Shown: positions 1-9,047 of the stretch, one piece after another
How positions within the stretch are numbered: the stretch's first letter is position 1
Layout: the number at the start of each line of letters is the position of its first letter
Source of the DNA: Onstottus_B arcticum
GTDB taxonomy: Bacteria; Acidobacteriota; Blastocatellia; UBA7656
Assembly (NCBI GenBank): GCA_038040485.1
Contig: JBBPIE010000002.1
Span: 333,964-397,963 of the forward strand
Direction of reading: 5' to 3'
Length of the DNA stretch: 64,000 bases
Translations under genes and position numbers: made by a program
Notes under the pieces: generated by a model
The model's database searches: none
What the model was told of the DNA's origin: nothing
What the model saw: only the letters and a program-made list of their open reading frames with translations

Positions 1-839
1 TGCACCGAGCCGGGCACGCCGGCGGCATTTTCTGCGCTGTCCTGCAGGCGTGCGAGATGTGCCAGTTGACGGGCCGTCGATTCATACTCCCACGGAGGCA
101 CGGCGGTCCCCTGCGCCGCCGCGTCATCGCGACCGCGCTGCAACCATTTGATCGACTCGTCGTAATTCCTCATCCCGAAGAATGCTTCAGCGATCGTGCT
201 GTAGAACCACCACTGACCTTGTAGCCATTTTTGACCTGCGAGCGGAGCAACTTTCTCGACGATTGCCGCGCGAATCCTATTAGCGTTTGCGCGTCGCTGC
301 ACAGCCACATCAGAGACAACTTGTGCTTTCTTAGCCTCTTCCTCTTCCTGATGTGCGAGAAGATCGAGGACGAAGGCTGCGTTGATGCCGGTGTATCCCT
401 GATCGTTAACAACGCCCTGCTCGTAACCACGCTGGTAGTAGTTGAGCGCGCGTTCGAGTTGTTGCTTTTGGTTGTCCAGTTCCCACTTGCGCTTGTAGAT
501 CGCTCCGGTTATGCCCAGCGTCTCCTGATCGGTGGTCGTACCAATGTCTTCGCACGACTGGCGCAAGATTCCGAATGCGCGGTCAAGACGCGCGTCCGCT
601 TGCAGGTCCGGATCTTTGTAAGTACAGACCGCGGACTGTTGGTAAACTTCAAGGCGCAACTTCGGATCGTCGTTCAAGCTCGGTTCCAGACATGCACGCG
701 AGAGCAAGCGACGCGCTAACCCGAACTGTTTCTCCCCTTTCAGCTTCTTGGCGAGCTTGAGCATCTCGCGCGGTTCCAGGCTTTGACCGCGCAAAATGTT
801 GCGAGCGGCCCTCACGTTGGCGGTTTCCTGTTTTGCCAT
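1..839 (-). CDS. Partial protein resembling the MAP3K TRAFs-binding (DUF4071) family
   Basis: The frame is open from an ATG at 839 to the left edge, so the C-terminus is missing; about 279 codons are visible. GAGGAG lies about 10 nt before the ATG and supports this start. The translation begins MAKQETANVRAARNILRG and is helix-rich and TPR-like. Its middle carries ETLGITGAIYKRKWE, then a tyrosine-rich helix, then GYTGINAAFVLDLLA. I recognise that combination from bacterial proteins carrying the TRAFs-binding/DUF4071 domain, where it is usually an accessory signalling domain beside other effector modules. No signal peptide is seen, so it is probably cytoplasmic. The biochemical role is unknown. 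The family call rests on motif memory only; a generic TPR protein is the alternative. Confidence 0.6.
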   Translation of the reverse strand, partial: MAKQETANVRAARNILRGQSLEPREMLKLAKKLKGEKQFGLARRLLSRACLEPSLNDDPKLRLEVYQQSAVCTYKDPDLQADARLDRAFGILRQSCEDIGTTTDQETLGITGAIYKRKWELDNQKQQLERALNYYQRGYEQGVVNDQGYTGINAAFVLDLLAHQEEEEAKKAQVVSDVAVQRRANANRIRAAIVEKVAPLAGQKWLQGQWWFYSTIAEAFFGMRNYDESIKWLQRGRDDAAAQGTAVPPWEYESTARQLAHLARLQDSAENAAGVPGSV

Positions 840-1108
840 TGGGTTCTCCACTCCTCGTATGTCAGACCAAGCTCGTACCGCGGATTGAACGGCGCATGGT
901 GAACAATCACCTTACTTAAACAGTTCGTTGCCTGCGATGCTCGTAAGCTGTAGGAGATCAACCAGCCGATTCGTTGTCCGGCTTTCCCGTCTCGGAAATT
1001 CGGGGCTCCGTCGAAGAAACGCAAATCCGTCAGACCCGGAACGATTCCGGGGCAAAATACCATCTTAGCGCGTGGAGCACAACTCACTGAAAATGTGATG
1101 CGAATCAA
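812..1108 (-). CDS. Possible small hypothetical protein upstream of the edge gene
   Basis: This is a 98-codon frame starting at TTG. Its last codons overlap the first 28 bases of the edge gene in another frame. The sequence has some protein-like character (for example PGLTDLRFFDGAPNFRDG) but matches no family I know, and no convincing ribosome binding site was found. It may be the 3' remnant of a decayed gene that once preceded the edge gene, or a chance frame. Confidence is low. Confidence 0.25.
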   Translation of the reverse strand: MIRITFSVSCAPRAKMVFCPGIVPGLTDLRFFDGAPNFRDGKAGQRIGWLISYSLRASQATNCLSKVIVHHAPFNPRYELGLTYEEWRTQWQNRKPPT

Positions 1109-1401
1109 GCGGACGGCCAGGTGTCTGTGTGAGAAATTGACGTGCTACTGGGACTTATTGATGGGTTCTTCGGAGTTGATGCGCAAGTGAACTGTATTCA
1201 CATCCACAAGAGGAGTGGCTCATCCCTTGCCCTGATTGCTCATAAGCCTGAACCAATGCAGGTTCGGCATACAGTATCGCGGCGAAACTGATACACAAGC
1301 CGCTTGTCTCATCGTCACTGGCGACGAGGGCCGGGACCAGCGGCTTTATTAGTTATCGGCGAGCGCGGCATTGCGAGCGCGGGAAGGCGAGGAACAAGGG
1401 T
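1109..1401. other. Intergenic region without a recognisable gene
   Basis: About 290 bases separate the minus-strand edge genes from the plus-strand pseudogene, so the region should contain two divergent promoters. I see no clear consensus hexamers, RNA gene or long repeat. Confidence 0.4.
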
Positions 1402-2155
1402 TATGAAACGAAAGGGTCTTAAGTTGGGGCGATTCTTAGTCCTGGCATCCGTGCTGGGACTCGTTTCGGCGGCCGAGTCTCTGGTTCAATCAAACGCTGA
1501 AGGCCTCAACAACTGGAAGCCAGCCGGCCTCAGTTTCCAATCCATACCCTACAGAGATTACGGGCGATGCCATCTTTGCGAAGTTGGTCGAGTCTAACCG
1601 CCTCCGAGAGTCTCGTTTGCAGCAATACTCGGTGCAGAGTACCTATCGGGTGGAAAACGACAAAGGCGAGATGCGCGCCGAAACTCAAGCCTTGTTGCGC
1701 TATCGCGCGCCTGGCACCAAGGAGTTCAAGATCAGCTCTGAAAGGGGTCAGGCCTGATCCGCAGCCGCGTCTTCAAGCCGTTAATGGAGGTCGAAGTCGA
1801 AACTGCCTTGGAGCGCAACCGAGTCGACAGTTCGATCACTCCAAGCAACTACTCGCTTGCTCTGCTCGGTGAAGCGGAGGTGGCAGGCTCTCACTGCTTC
1901 GTCGTGCAAGCTACTCCGAAGCGGGCTGACAAGTATCTCTTCAAGGGCAAGATCTGGATCCACTCCGTCGACTTTGCAATCGTCCAAATTGAGGGCCAGC
2001 CCGCCAAGATCCCCTCGGCTTGGATCAAGCAAGTGGACTTCGTGCGGCGGTACCAGAAGATAGGCGAATTCTGGCTGCCGCTTAAGAATGAATCCACAAC
2101 GCGCGTCCGGCTCTTTGGCAAAAATACTTTGACGACAGACTACGATAACTACTAG
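1402..2155 (+). pseudogene. Outer-membrane lipoprotein-sorting (LolA-like) protein, frameshifted
   Basis: Three reading frames must be joined to recover one protein of about 250 residues. Frame one starts at ATG 1402 with a signal peptide (MKRKGLKLGRFLVLASVLG). Near 1545 the coding sense moves to the frame reading PYPTEITGDAIFAKLVESN and continues through YRVENDKGEMRAETQALLRY. It shifts again at a GGGG run near 1755 and resumes as GLIRSRVFKPLMEVEVE, ending at TAG 2155. The product resembles periplasmic lipoprotein-sorting proteins that read thin-barrel lipid or lipoprotein cargo. One missing G would explain the second break, so a sequencing error is as likely as true decay. The family call is moderate; the frameshifts are seen directly. 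Confidence 0.6.
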
Positions 2156-2263
2156 ATCAATCAAGTTGGTGTCGCTCGAATGAACTAGAATGAAGGAGCG
2201 CAGTTTGACTCGGACAACCCATGTGATTTCTCCTGCCTGGATGAACGCCTCTGAATCGAGGAA

Positions 2264-3979
2264 TCACTTCTTTCCGCGCTGCTGGACCTTAGACCACGTA
2301 TCCCTCAGGCCGATTGTCCTGTTGAACACCAGCTTTCCGGGCGCTGAAGCGGGATCCACGCAGAAATAACCGAGTCGTTCAAATTGATACCGGTTGCCCG
2401 CCGCCGCGTCTCGGAGGCTCGGCTCGACCTTGCAGCCCGACAACACCTCCAACGAGTTTGGATTCAGATTGGCCGTGAAGTCCTGGCCTTCGTCGACCTC
2501 ATTCGGATTCTCTTTCGTGAAGAGCGAGTCGTAGACGCGAACCTCAGCGTCAACCGCGTGTGCCGCCGATACCCAGTGAATTGTTGACTTGACCTTGCGG
2601 CCGTCGGGTGTCGTGCCGCCCCGCGTCGCCGGGTCGTATGTGCAATGCAGCTCAACCACATTTCCGTCGGCGTCTTTCACAACATTGTTGCAGGTGACGA
2701 GATACCCGTAGCGGAGCCGGACCTCGCGGCCCGGTGAAAGGCGGAAGTAGCCCTTTGGTGGCTCTTCGCGAAAGTCGTCTTGTTCAATGTAGAGGACCTT
2801 CGAGAATGGGACTCGGCGGCTTCCCATGCTCTCATCTTCAGGATTGTTGACTGCGTTCATCTCTTCTACAAGGTCGTCCGGATAGTTATCGATGACGACG
2901 CGTAGTGGTCGCAATACCGCCATAACGCGCGCCGCACTTTTGTTCAGATCTTCGCGGACGTAGTGCTCGAGAGCCGCGAGTTCCACCGTATTGTTTGTCT
3001 TGGATACGCTGAGACTTGCGCAAAAGCCGCGAATGGCTTCCGGAGTGTAGCCGCGACGCCGCATTCCCGACAGCGTCGGCATGCGCGGATCGTCCCAGGC
3101 TTCTACGTATCCCTTCTCCACCAGAGTCAGCAGCTTGCGTTTGCTCAGGAGCGTGTAAGTGATATTGAGCCGGTCGAACTCAAACTGTTGAGATGGAAAG
3201 ATGCCGAGCTGCTCGATAAACCAGTTGTACAGCGGACGATTGTTTTCGAACTCCAGAGTACAGATTGAATGCGTTACGTTCTCGATCGAATCCGACTGGC
3301 CGTGTGCATAGTCGTACATCGGGTAGATGCACCATTCATTGCCCGTTCGGTGATGTTCCATGTGAACAATCCTGTACATGACCGGATCGCGCATACTCAG
3401 AATCGGCGAAGCCATTTCGATCTTCGCGCGCAGGGTTCTCGATCCATCAGGGAACTCTCCCTTCTTCATTCGTTCGAACAGGTCCAGGTTCTCCTCAACG
3501 GATCGATTCCTGTAAGGGCTTTCCTTGCCTGGCTCGGTTAGTGTCCCCCGGTACTCGCGAATTTCGGCCGCGGTGAGGTCGCACACGTAGGCCTTGTCCG
3601 CTTTGATTAACTGGATGGCCCACTCATAAAGCTGGCCGAAGTAATCGGACGCGTAAAACAGCTCGTCCCATTCGAATCCCAGCCAGCGGACGTCTTCCTG
3701 GATTGAATCGACGTACTCGGTCTCTTCTTTTGAGGGATTCGTGTCATCGAAGCGGAGATTGCATTTGCCGCCAAACTCCGCCGCCAACCCGAAGTCGAGA
3801 TAGATCGCTTTGGCGTGACCGATGTGCAGATAGCCGTTTGGCTCTGGGGGAAAGCGAGTTTGCACCCGCCCACCGTGTTTGCCGGCCGCAATGTCCTGAA
3901 TGATGATGTCTCGAATAAAATTAGACCGGCCCGCCGATTCACCTAGCGTCGCGCCGGCGTCAGATTCCGAAGAGTTCAT
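2264..3979 (-). CDS. glnS: Glutaminyl-tRNA synthetase
   Basis: A 571-residue class I aminoacyl-tRNA synthetase that charges tRNA-Gln with glutamine in the cytoplasm. The signature PPEPNGYLHIGHAKAI holds the HIGH motif at residues 52-55. The second ATP loop appears as LLSKRKL near residue 280, the KMSKS equivalent in the GlnRS subfamily. The C-terminal half is the beta-barrel anticodon-binding region ending in a conserved FNRTIGLRDTW segment. Length is close to E. coli GlnRS (554), with a slightly longer N-terminus. The ATG at 3979 has AGGAG upstream, although the spacing is rather long. A cognate tRNA-Gln(CUG) lies 2 kb away at 5976-6049. The direct Gln pathway implied here would make Gln-tRNA transamidation unnecessary. 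No oddities seen. Confidence 0.97.
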   Translation of the reverse strand: MNSSESDAGATLGESAGRSNFIRDIIIQDIAAGKHGGRVQTRFPPEPNGYLHIGHAKAIYLDFGLAAEFGGKCNLRFDDTNPSKEETEYVDSIQEDVRWLGFEWDELFYASDYFGQLYEWAIQLIKADKAYVCDLTAAEIREYRGTLTEPGKESPYRNRSVEENLDLFERMKKGEFPDGSRTLRAKIEMASPILSMRDPVMYRIVHMEHHRTGNEWCIYPMYDYAHGQSDSIENVTHSICTLEFENNRPLYNWFIEQLGIFPSQQFEFDRLNITYTLLSKRKLLTLVEKGYVEAWDDPRMPTLSGMRRRGYTPEAIRGFCASLSVSKTNNTVELAALEHYVREDLNKSAARVMAVLRPLRVVIDNYPDDLVEEMNAVNNPEDESMGSRRVPFSKVLYIEQDDFREEPPKGYFRLSPGREVRLRYGYLVTCNNVVKDADGNVVELHCTYDPATRGGTTPDGRKVKSTIHWVSAAHAVDAEVRVYDSLFTKENPNEVDEGQDFTANLNPNSLEVLSGCKVEPSLRDAAAGNRYQFERLGYFCVDPASAPGKLVFNRTIGLRDTWSKVQQRGKK

Positions 3980-4010
3980 TTCGTTTGTTTATCTCCTGTG
4001 ACAGAGACGA

Positions 4011-4016
4011 ATTATA
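4011..4016 (-). promoter_or_regulatory. Possible -10 hexamer for glnS
   Basis: A perfect TATAAT reads on the minus strand about 32 bases before the glnS start codon, within an AT-rich ATATATAATTC context. No good -35 hexamer stands 16-18 bp upstream, so this is only a candidate. Confidence 0.3.
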
Positions 4017-4209
4017 TATCGAGTTCGAGATGCACTGCGAGGAGCCCGGCAGGTCTGGTCAGACACTTGGGGATTACACGAGCGTTACGACGGCGAGCGA
4101 CAGAATTTGAGGTTGCGTTCTTATTCCTGTTCCATCGCGTTGCGATGAGTGCTCTTTAGTGATAGCTTGGGGCCCTTCCAGTCCCAAAAAATTGAGGAGG
4201 ATCACACCC

Positions 4210-5955
4210 ATGTCTCAGGAATATATGGCACCTTTGTATCCCGCAGTGACCCAGAGCGGCGCAACGCAACCGGTCCTTGGGATATGTCTTTCCGGTGGCG
4301 GGTCGCGAGCGTTGTCGTGCGCGCTCGGACAACTGTCGGCGTTGAATGCCATGACGCTACCAAACGGACAACCCGTTCTGGGTCCCGAGCAATACATTTC
4401 GTCGGTGTCGGGGGGCAGTTGGGCGTCGGTGCTGTACACCTTTCTGCCTCAAGCGATTAGCGACACCGACTTTCTGATCGAACCGGTGGCGCCACAATCG
4501 CTGACCAAGGGCGGTGCGAACACGCCGGGAAATGTTTTGTACATGGGACCGTCCTGTATGGGGACGACGCCGCAGCAATTCAGTTTGGCTAACATCGGGG
4601 TCTTTCTCAAAGCGCTTATGGAGGCGGGGTTCTTCACAAGTCCTTCTCAATATAGTTGGTTCTGGATCGCTGGAGTCGGCGAGCTCGTACTAAAGCCTTT
4701 CGGGCTGTACTCCGCCACATACAACTCAAGTGGGCCGTTTGTTCAGCCTAGCCTGATGTTCAGTTTGTCAGCAGCGGAAGTGAGTAAGAGCATCACGAAA
4801 TACAATCCGTCCCTGTTGCCGGCGGACTTTTATCTGGCGCGGGATGGGCGGCCATCCCTGATCGTCAACACCAATCTCCTCGAAAATTACCTGGTGGAGA
4901 CTTCACCACAGATACCAGTGCAGGCGACGCCGGTCGCGACCAGCGTGTTGGGTCAGAGTCCGGATGGCACGGTGGTGGGCGGGGGCGGCGTGGAGTCTTT
5001 CGGGTTCACGTCTACCTTGCTTGGTCCCGGCATCATGTCCGGGACGGCGTCAATCTCGACCAGCCGAAACTACTCATTGTGCGATATAGCCGGGTGTTCG
5101 AGCGCGTTTTTCGCGGAGCTCATGTTGCAGTACATCGACAAGGGAGTACAGGACATTGTTAACGATCTGGAGGACTACCTGGTTAACGATCTTCACTGGT
5201 CTAGAGCGGCGGCAGATTTCGTGGGCGGTCTACTGGCGGTAGCCCTCGAGTCATTTACGAACGACGCTTCGGACGTGATTCCGGCCTATAACTACTGGCC
5301 GCTTGGACAAATGAGTAATCCGTCAAACAAGACCTTCGGGTTTTCGGACGGTGGAAGCTTTGACAACACCGGGGTTCTTGGGCTGCTGGCGCAGACGAAC
5401 GCCAACAAGATCATCGCGTTCGTAAACACCGAGACTCCGTTGAGTGGAACGCCACCGAACCTGGGGATGGATAGCGAAATCGGGCTTCTGTTCGGGTACG
5501 GAGGCGCCGGGCCCGGCGACCTGACCTCAGTGCAGGTGTTCGACGACACAAATCAGTTGTATCCGGGAGGAGCTTTTGCTGCGGTCCAGACGGGCTTGTA
5601 CAACGCGAGTCGCTTTGGCACCTCGACGTTGGGTACGGCGACGGCGGCATTTCTGCAAAAGGGGCTGGTGACGATTGCGAACCCTGTCGCTAATATCGCC
5701 GCCGGCCGCGTCGTAGACGTGTTGTGGGTGTACAACAATCAAGTAAGAAATTGGGAAGGCGCGATCACCGATTCCGGAATTCAGCAAGATCTGGCTCAGC
5801 GTTCAAGTGTGGGGAGCCCGCTCTGGAACTTCCCGAACTATTCCACAGTCGAGCAGATTTACCTTTCAGTGGAGGCGGTCAATATGCTGGCGCAGCTTTC
5901 GGCGTGGAATGTGCAGCAGTTGAGCGGGACGATTGCGGCGTGGTTGAAGTCCTAA
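4210..5955 (+). CDS. Cytosolic phospholipase A2 / lysophospholipase-like protein
   Basis: The 581-residue product probably hydrolyses acyl esters of phospholipids using a Ser-Asp dyad. The oxyanion loop CLSGGGSRA lies at residues 27-35. The nucleophile elbow ISSVSGGSW has the candidate Ser67 in the PLA2_B-type V-S-G-G-S-W context. A D-G-G motif (FSDGGSFDNTGV) places the catalytic Asp near residue 380. The glycine usually found two residues before the serine is replaced by serine. I chose ATG 4210 because GAGGAGG lies 9-16 bases before it; the GTG-initiated extension from 4159 has no such site. No signal peptide is visible, so cytoplasmic action is likely. It is monocistronic, flanked by glnS and by tRNA-Gln on the opposite strand. 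Substrate is unknown. Confidence 0.8.
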   Translation: MSQEYMAPLYPAVTQSGATQPVLGICLSGGGSRALSCALGQLSALNAMTLPNGQPVLGPEQYISSVSGGSWASVLYTFLPQAISDTDFLIEPVAPQSLTKGGANTPGNVLYMGPSCMGTTPQQFSLANIGVFLKALMEAGFFTSPSQYSWFWIAGVGELVLKPFGLYSATYNSSGPFVQPSLMFSLSAAEVSKSITKYNPSLLPADFYLARDGRPSLIVNTNLLENYLVETSPQIPVQATPVATSVLGQSPDGTVVGGGGVESFGFTSTLLGPGIMSGTASISTSRNYSLCDIAGCSSAFFAELMLQYIDKGVQDIVNDLEDYLVNDLHWSRAAADFVGGLLAVALESFTNDASDVIPAYNYWPLGQMSNPSNKTFGFSDGGSFDNTGVLGLLAQTNANKIIAFVNTETPLSGTPPNLGMDSEIGLLFGYGGAGPGDLTSVQVFDDTNQLYPGGAFAAVQTGLYNASRFGTSTLGTATAAFLQKGLVTIANPVANIAAGRVVDVLWVYNNQVRNWEGAITDSGIQQDLAQRSSVGSPLWNFPNYSTVEQIYLSVEAVNMLAQLSAWNVQQLSGTIAAWLKS

Positions 5956-5975
5956 GAGTGGTCGTTGAATTGAAT

Positions 5976-6049
5976 TGGCTGGGAGGCAGGGATTCGAACC
6001 CCGATAAGCAGAGTCAGAGTCTGCTGTCCTACCGTTGAACGACCTCCCA
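5976..6049 (-). tRNA. tRNA-Gln (anticodon CUG)
   Basis: The minus strand folds into a full cloverleaf. The acceptor stem is TGGGAGG paired with CCTCCCA, followed by a G discriminator and an encoded CCA. The anticodon stem GCAGA/TCTGC encloses loop CTCTGAC, giving anticodon CTG, which reads CAG (Gln). The T-loop is TTCGAAT. The U1-A72 pair at the acceptor end is typical of tRNA-Gln. A degenerate copy of the 3' half lies at 10055-10107. Confidence 0.96.
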
Positions 6050-6153
6050 GCAAACGCCGAAACTATATCGGCCCCCAGATTTTGTTGTCAAGTTTTGTGC
6101 CTGCTCACTACGGGTTTTGCGCTCTTTCGATGTGCGATCAATGCGCGCGAGTA

Positions 6154-7341
6154 TCATCTTCGAAGCAAGTTTGTTTCGAACGAGAAACTCGTGCGAGCGC
6201 GTACTCTCTGGCGGTCCAAAGCCATGTTTACACACTGGGTCACAAGCTCATCAAAGGGCACCCCACTAGCCTCCCACAAGTAGAAAGCGACCGACCCTGG
6301 CATCGTGTTGATCTCATTCAGAAATAGGTTTCCTTCATTCTTCTCGAGCAGAAAATCCAGCCTCGCTACTCCGGATGCTCCGACAAGACGGAAGGCTTGC
6401 ACCGAAAGCTGTTGAATACGCAACGTAAGGCTATCTGGAATTGGAGCGGGTATGATTCGATCGAGAGACGCCATGCCGCCCTCCGCATTGCCGGTCTTGG
6501 CGCCTTTCCTGCCTCGCTTGTACTTCGCGTCGAATGTAAGCACTGCTTCGCTTGGACAGGGTTGCTCACAAACCGACGCCTTCTCGGGCGACCCCATCAC
6601 GGAGCAATTAATCTCGATGAAATCTACCAGCGCGCGTTCAACAAGCGCGCGCTCGTCAAGGCGTAATGCCACCTCAATCGCATCGTTCAGACTCGAGGCA
6701 TCTTCACACCTTTTTACTCCGATGCTGCTTCCGAGGCTGGCCGGTTTCACAATGACCGGATAGCTGTAAGTACTCTCCACTTTGGCAATAAAGCTCTGGT
6801 CCTCGGTTTTCCATTCTTCCTGAGATATGGACAAGCAACTCAACACCGGGATGCCTGAATCCCGAAACAATGCCTTCATTCTCACCTTGTCCATCCCCAT
6901 CGCAGAGCCCAAGACACCTGAACCTACGTAGGCAACGTCGGCCATTTCAAAAAGCCCTTGCAGCGAGCCGTCTTCTCCAAACGAACCGTGGATCGCAGGA
7001 AAAAAAACATCGGCCCAAAGACGTGGGGACTTCTTAAAAAGGCCCTTGCTACTGTCGGGGTGCGGAAGCAATTGCCGTACGGACCTGTCCGGGGAAAGGC
7101 TCACGCGGTGAGCGTCTTGCAGCTTGTCAGGGTGAAATGAGGGATCACCATACTGTTTTACATTGTAAAGCGAAGAGCCGGCGTACCACTCTCCCTCTTT
7201 GGTGACATAAATAGGCAACAACGAATAGCCGGCGACCTCAAGGGCCTCCGCAATCTGATGGCCCGTGATGATTGAGACTTCGTGCTCAACCGATCTTCCA
7301 CCAAATAGAACAGCTACAGTTGGTTTTCTAGTGCTCTGCAT
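6154..7341 (-). CDS. ddl: D-alanine--D-alanine ligase family protein
   Basis: A 395-residue ATP-grasp ligase of the Ddl family, expected to join two D-amino acids in the cytoplasm using ATP. Visible motifs are LFGGRSVEHEVS (residues 12-23), HGSFGEDGSLQG (118-129), VKPASLGSSIGV (198-209) and the metal-binding NEINTMPGSVAFYLWEASG (342-360). It is about 50 residues longer than E. coli Ddl. ATG 7341 is chosen because AAGGA lies just upstream; a longer frame to 7431 would overlap the preceding gene. It is the last gene of a minus-strand operon, 40 bp after the MurF-like gene, so the pair probably makes a D-Ala-D-X dipeptide and then ligates it. Product specificity (D-Ala, D-Lac or D-Ser) cannot be decided here. 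This may be a second paralogue rather than the housekeeping enzyme. Confidence 0.9.
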   Translation of the reverse strand: MQSTRKPTVAVLFGGRSVEHEVSIITGHQIAEALEVAGYSLLPIYVTKEGEWYAGSSLYNVKQYGDPSFHPDKLQDAHRVSLSPDRSVRQLLPHPDSSKGLFKKSPRLWADVFFPAIHGSFGEDGSLQGLFEMADVAYVGSGVLGSAMGMDKVRMKALFRDSGIPVLSCLSISQEEWKTEDQSFIAKVESTYSYPVIVKPASLGSSIGVKRCEDASSLNDAIEVALRLDERALVERALVDFIEINCSVMGSPEKASVCEQPCPSEAVLTFDAKYKRGRKGAKTGNAEGGMASLDRIIPAPIPDSLTLRIQQLSVQAFRLVGASGVARLDFLLEKNEGNLFLNEINTMPGSVAFYLWEASGVPFDELVTQCVNMALDRQRVRARTSFSFETNLLRR

Positions 7342-7381
7342 ATCAGGTCCTTGCTTCCAAAAGATAAATCCCGCCGCGGTC

Positions 7382-9028
7382 TCATGTCTCCGCATATAAG
7401 TCGGGCAGATCATTCTCGAACAACACGACATCGCCTGCCTGAACTATTTTCTGAAGCTCTGACGTTGCCTCTGCCAGATCCTTAACGACGCGGAGCCGCT
7501 CACGTGGAAACTTTTCGCGCTCCAGCCCTCGCAAGATCGGTTGTGTTTGCCTGGCTCCTACCAATAAAACATAGTCGCATATCTTTGCGGCGGCGGCGCC
7601 AAGCTTTTCATTCTCTTCCGACTCGAGCACTCCAAGCTCCACCATGCCGGGAGTCACCAGCACACGTTTGCCGGCACTAAACTCTCGCAGCACGTTGAGT
7701 GCTTCGATGGCTCCGATGGGATTTGAATTGTAGGAGTCGTCAATGACAGTGACTCCCGCCGACCCCGGAACCAACTGCAGCCGATGCGGCACCTGTTTGA
7801 TTTTCGGAATGGCCCTGGCAATTTCCTGAAGGGACATGCCCATCTCCAACGCTATGCAGCCAGCCCCGAGGATATTGAGAACGTTGTGACGTCCCAACAA
7901 ACCTGCGTGCGTACTGGCTCGATTCCCTTCACTGTCGACCAGAACAAAACTGAGGCCCTTGGAACTCATGCTGATCTCTGCAGCACTAAGCCGCAGGTGC
8001 GGGTGCGAGGTGTCCAATCCGTACCGAAGAACCTTGAGTGAGTTCGTACGATCTGCAAGCTCTCGGCAGTCGTCAATATCATTGTTGAACACTGCAACCC
8101 CGGTCTTAGGCAGCAGGTCTATCAATTCATAATTCGTCGCCTTGATGTTCTCCATGCTCTTGAACCGTTCAAAGTGCTCCGGGCCTATCGATGTTATTAT
8201 GCCGATCCGAGGACTCACCAGCTCAGCAAGTTCTCGAACATCGCCCCGTCTGTATGCACCCATCTCGGCGATGAAGACCTGATGCTCCGGCTTGAGATCA
8301 TCGTTTATTACCCGGCAAAGCCCCATCAGCGTATTAAAGCTCTTCGGGGTTTTCAGGACCAGAAAGCGCTCGGCCAACAACGTCTCGATGAAGTATTTGG
8401 TAGAGGTCTTTCCGTAGCTGCCGGCTACGCCGATTACCACCGGGCTTATCTCGTTCAGTTTCTTCTTTGCAGAACGAATGTATCCGTTGTTTATGGATGA
8501 CTGCACCGGAGTCAGCAGAAAGTTGGAAACCAAAACAACGAGGGAAGCAAGCTGAGTCAGCAACAATCCGCCCGCCAGTATCACAGCTCCCGGCTTGTAT
8601 GCGCTCGCCGATCCTTTCAGAGCGAAGAAGAGAAACACCGCCCCAATTGTCGAGCAAATCAATATGGCTACGACGAGAATCCTCTTAGCGCGGCCAGTAT
8701 AAACAAAAGGTTTCTTCGCTTCCGGGACGCTCCTTTTGAAGAACAGCAGCGCGCCGAGAATGATCCAACAGACTGGTGAAACGAAGTGACCGTAGGTGAC
8801 ATCAAGTTGCCATAGCAGGAAATGCAGACCCAATCCCGCCAGAAGCGAAAGGCCCAGCCGGTAATCAAATAAGCGGTCGAAAGGCGAAAACCAGAGCCAC
8901 TTCAGCAGCCTTGCATTTGAATAGCTATCCAGTTGAAGCAGGTGGAGAGATCGTATGCAACGCACGATGCTCCAAACCAAAGCTACTACAAGCGACAAAA
9001 CGATAGTGATTATGTGGGCCGTCTCCAT
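7382..9028 (-). CDS. Membrane-anchored MurF-like Mur ligase
   Basis: 548 residues. Instead of the usual MurF UDP-sugar-binding N-terminal domain there are about five transmembrane segments (roughly residues 5-25, 56-75, 82-98, 116-137 and 147-171). These are followed by a Mur ligase core with P-loop GVAGSYGKTST (200-210), the MurF-like TPKSFNT stretch, and a C-terminal DDSYNSNPIGAIEAL signature typical of MurF. By homology it adenylates or phosphorylates a carboxylate and forms a peptide bond with an incoming dipeptide. The membrane anchor implies that its acceptor is lipid-linked or membrane-proximal, which is inference. It sits 19 bp after the hydrolase gene and 40 bp before the Ddl-like gene, so the three probably form one transcript. 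This is not the normal murF of a dcw cluster. Confidence 0.85.
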   Translation of the reverse strand: METAHIITIVLSLVVALVWSIVRCIRSLHLLQLDSYSNARLLKWLWFSPFDRLFDYRLGLSLLAGLGLHFLLWQLDVTYGHFVSPVCWIILGALLFFKRSVPEAKKPFVYTGRAKRILVVAILICSTIGAVFLFFALKGSASAYKPGAVILAGGLLLTQLASLVVLVSNFLLTPVQSSINNGYIRSAKKKLNEISPVVIGVAGSYGKTSTKYFIETLLAERFLVLKTPKSFNTLMGLCRVINDDLKPEHQVFIAEMGAYRRGDVRELAELVSPRIGIITSIGPEHFERFKSMENIKATNYELIDLLPKTGVAVFNNDIDDCRELADRTNSLKVLRYGLDTSHPHLRLSAAEISMSSKGLSFVLVDSEGNRASTHAGLLGRHNVLNILGAGCIALEMGMSLQEIARAIPKIKQVPHRLQLVPGSAGVTVIDDSYNSNPIGAIEALNVLREFSAGKRVLVTPGMVELGVLESEENEKLGAAAAKICDYVLLVGARQTQPILRGLEREKFPRERLRVVKDLAEATSELQKIVQAGDVVLFENDLPDLYAET

Positions 9029-9047
9029 TGGTCGTCAGTTCGCCAGA

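Noticed and set aside
6154..7341. Vancomycin-type VanA ligase
   Set aside because: No VanH, VanX or VanRS neighbours; the active-site pattern is of another Ddl subgroup and D-Lac specificity cannot be shown.
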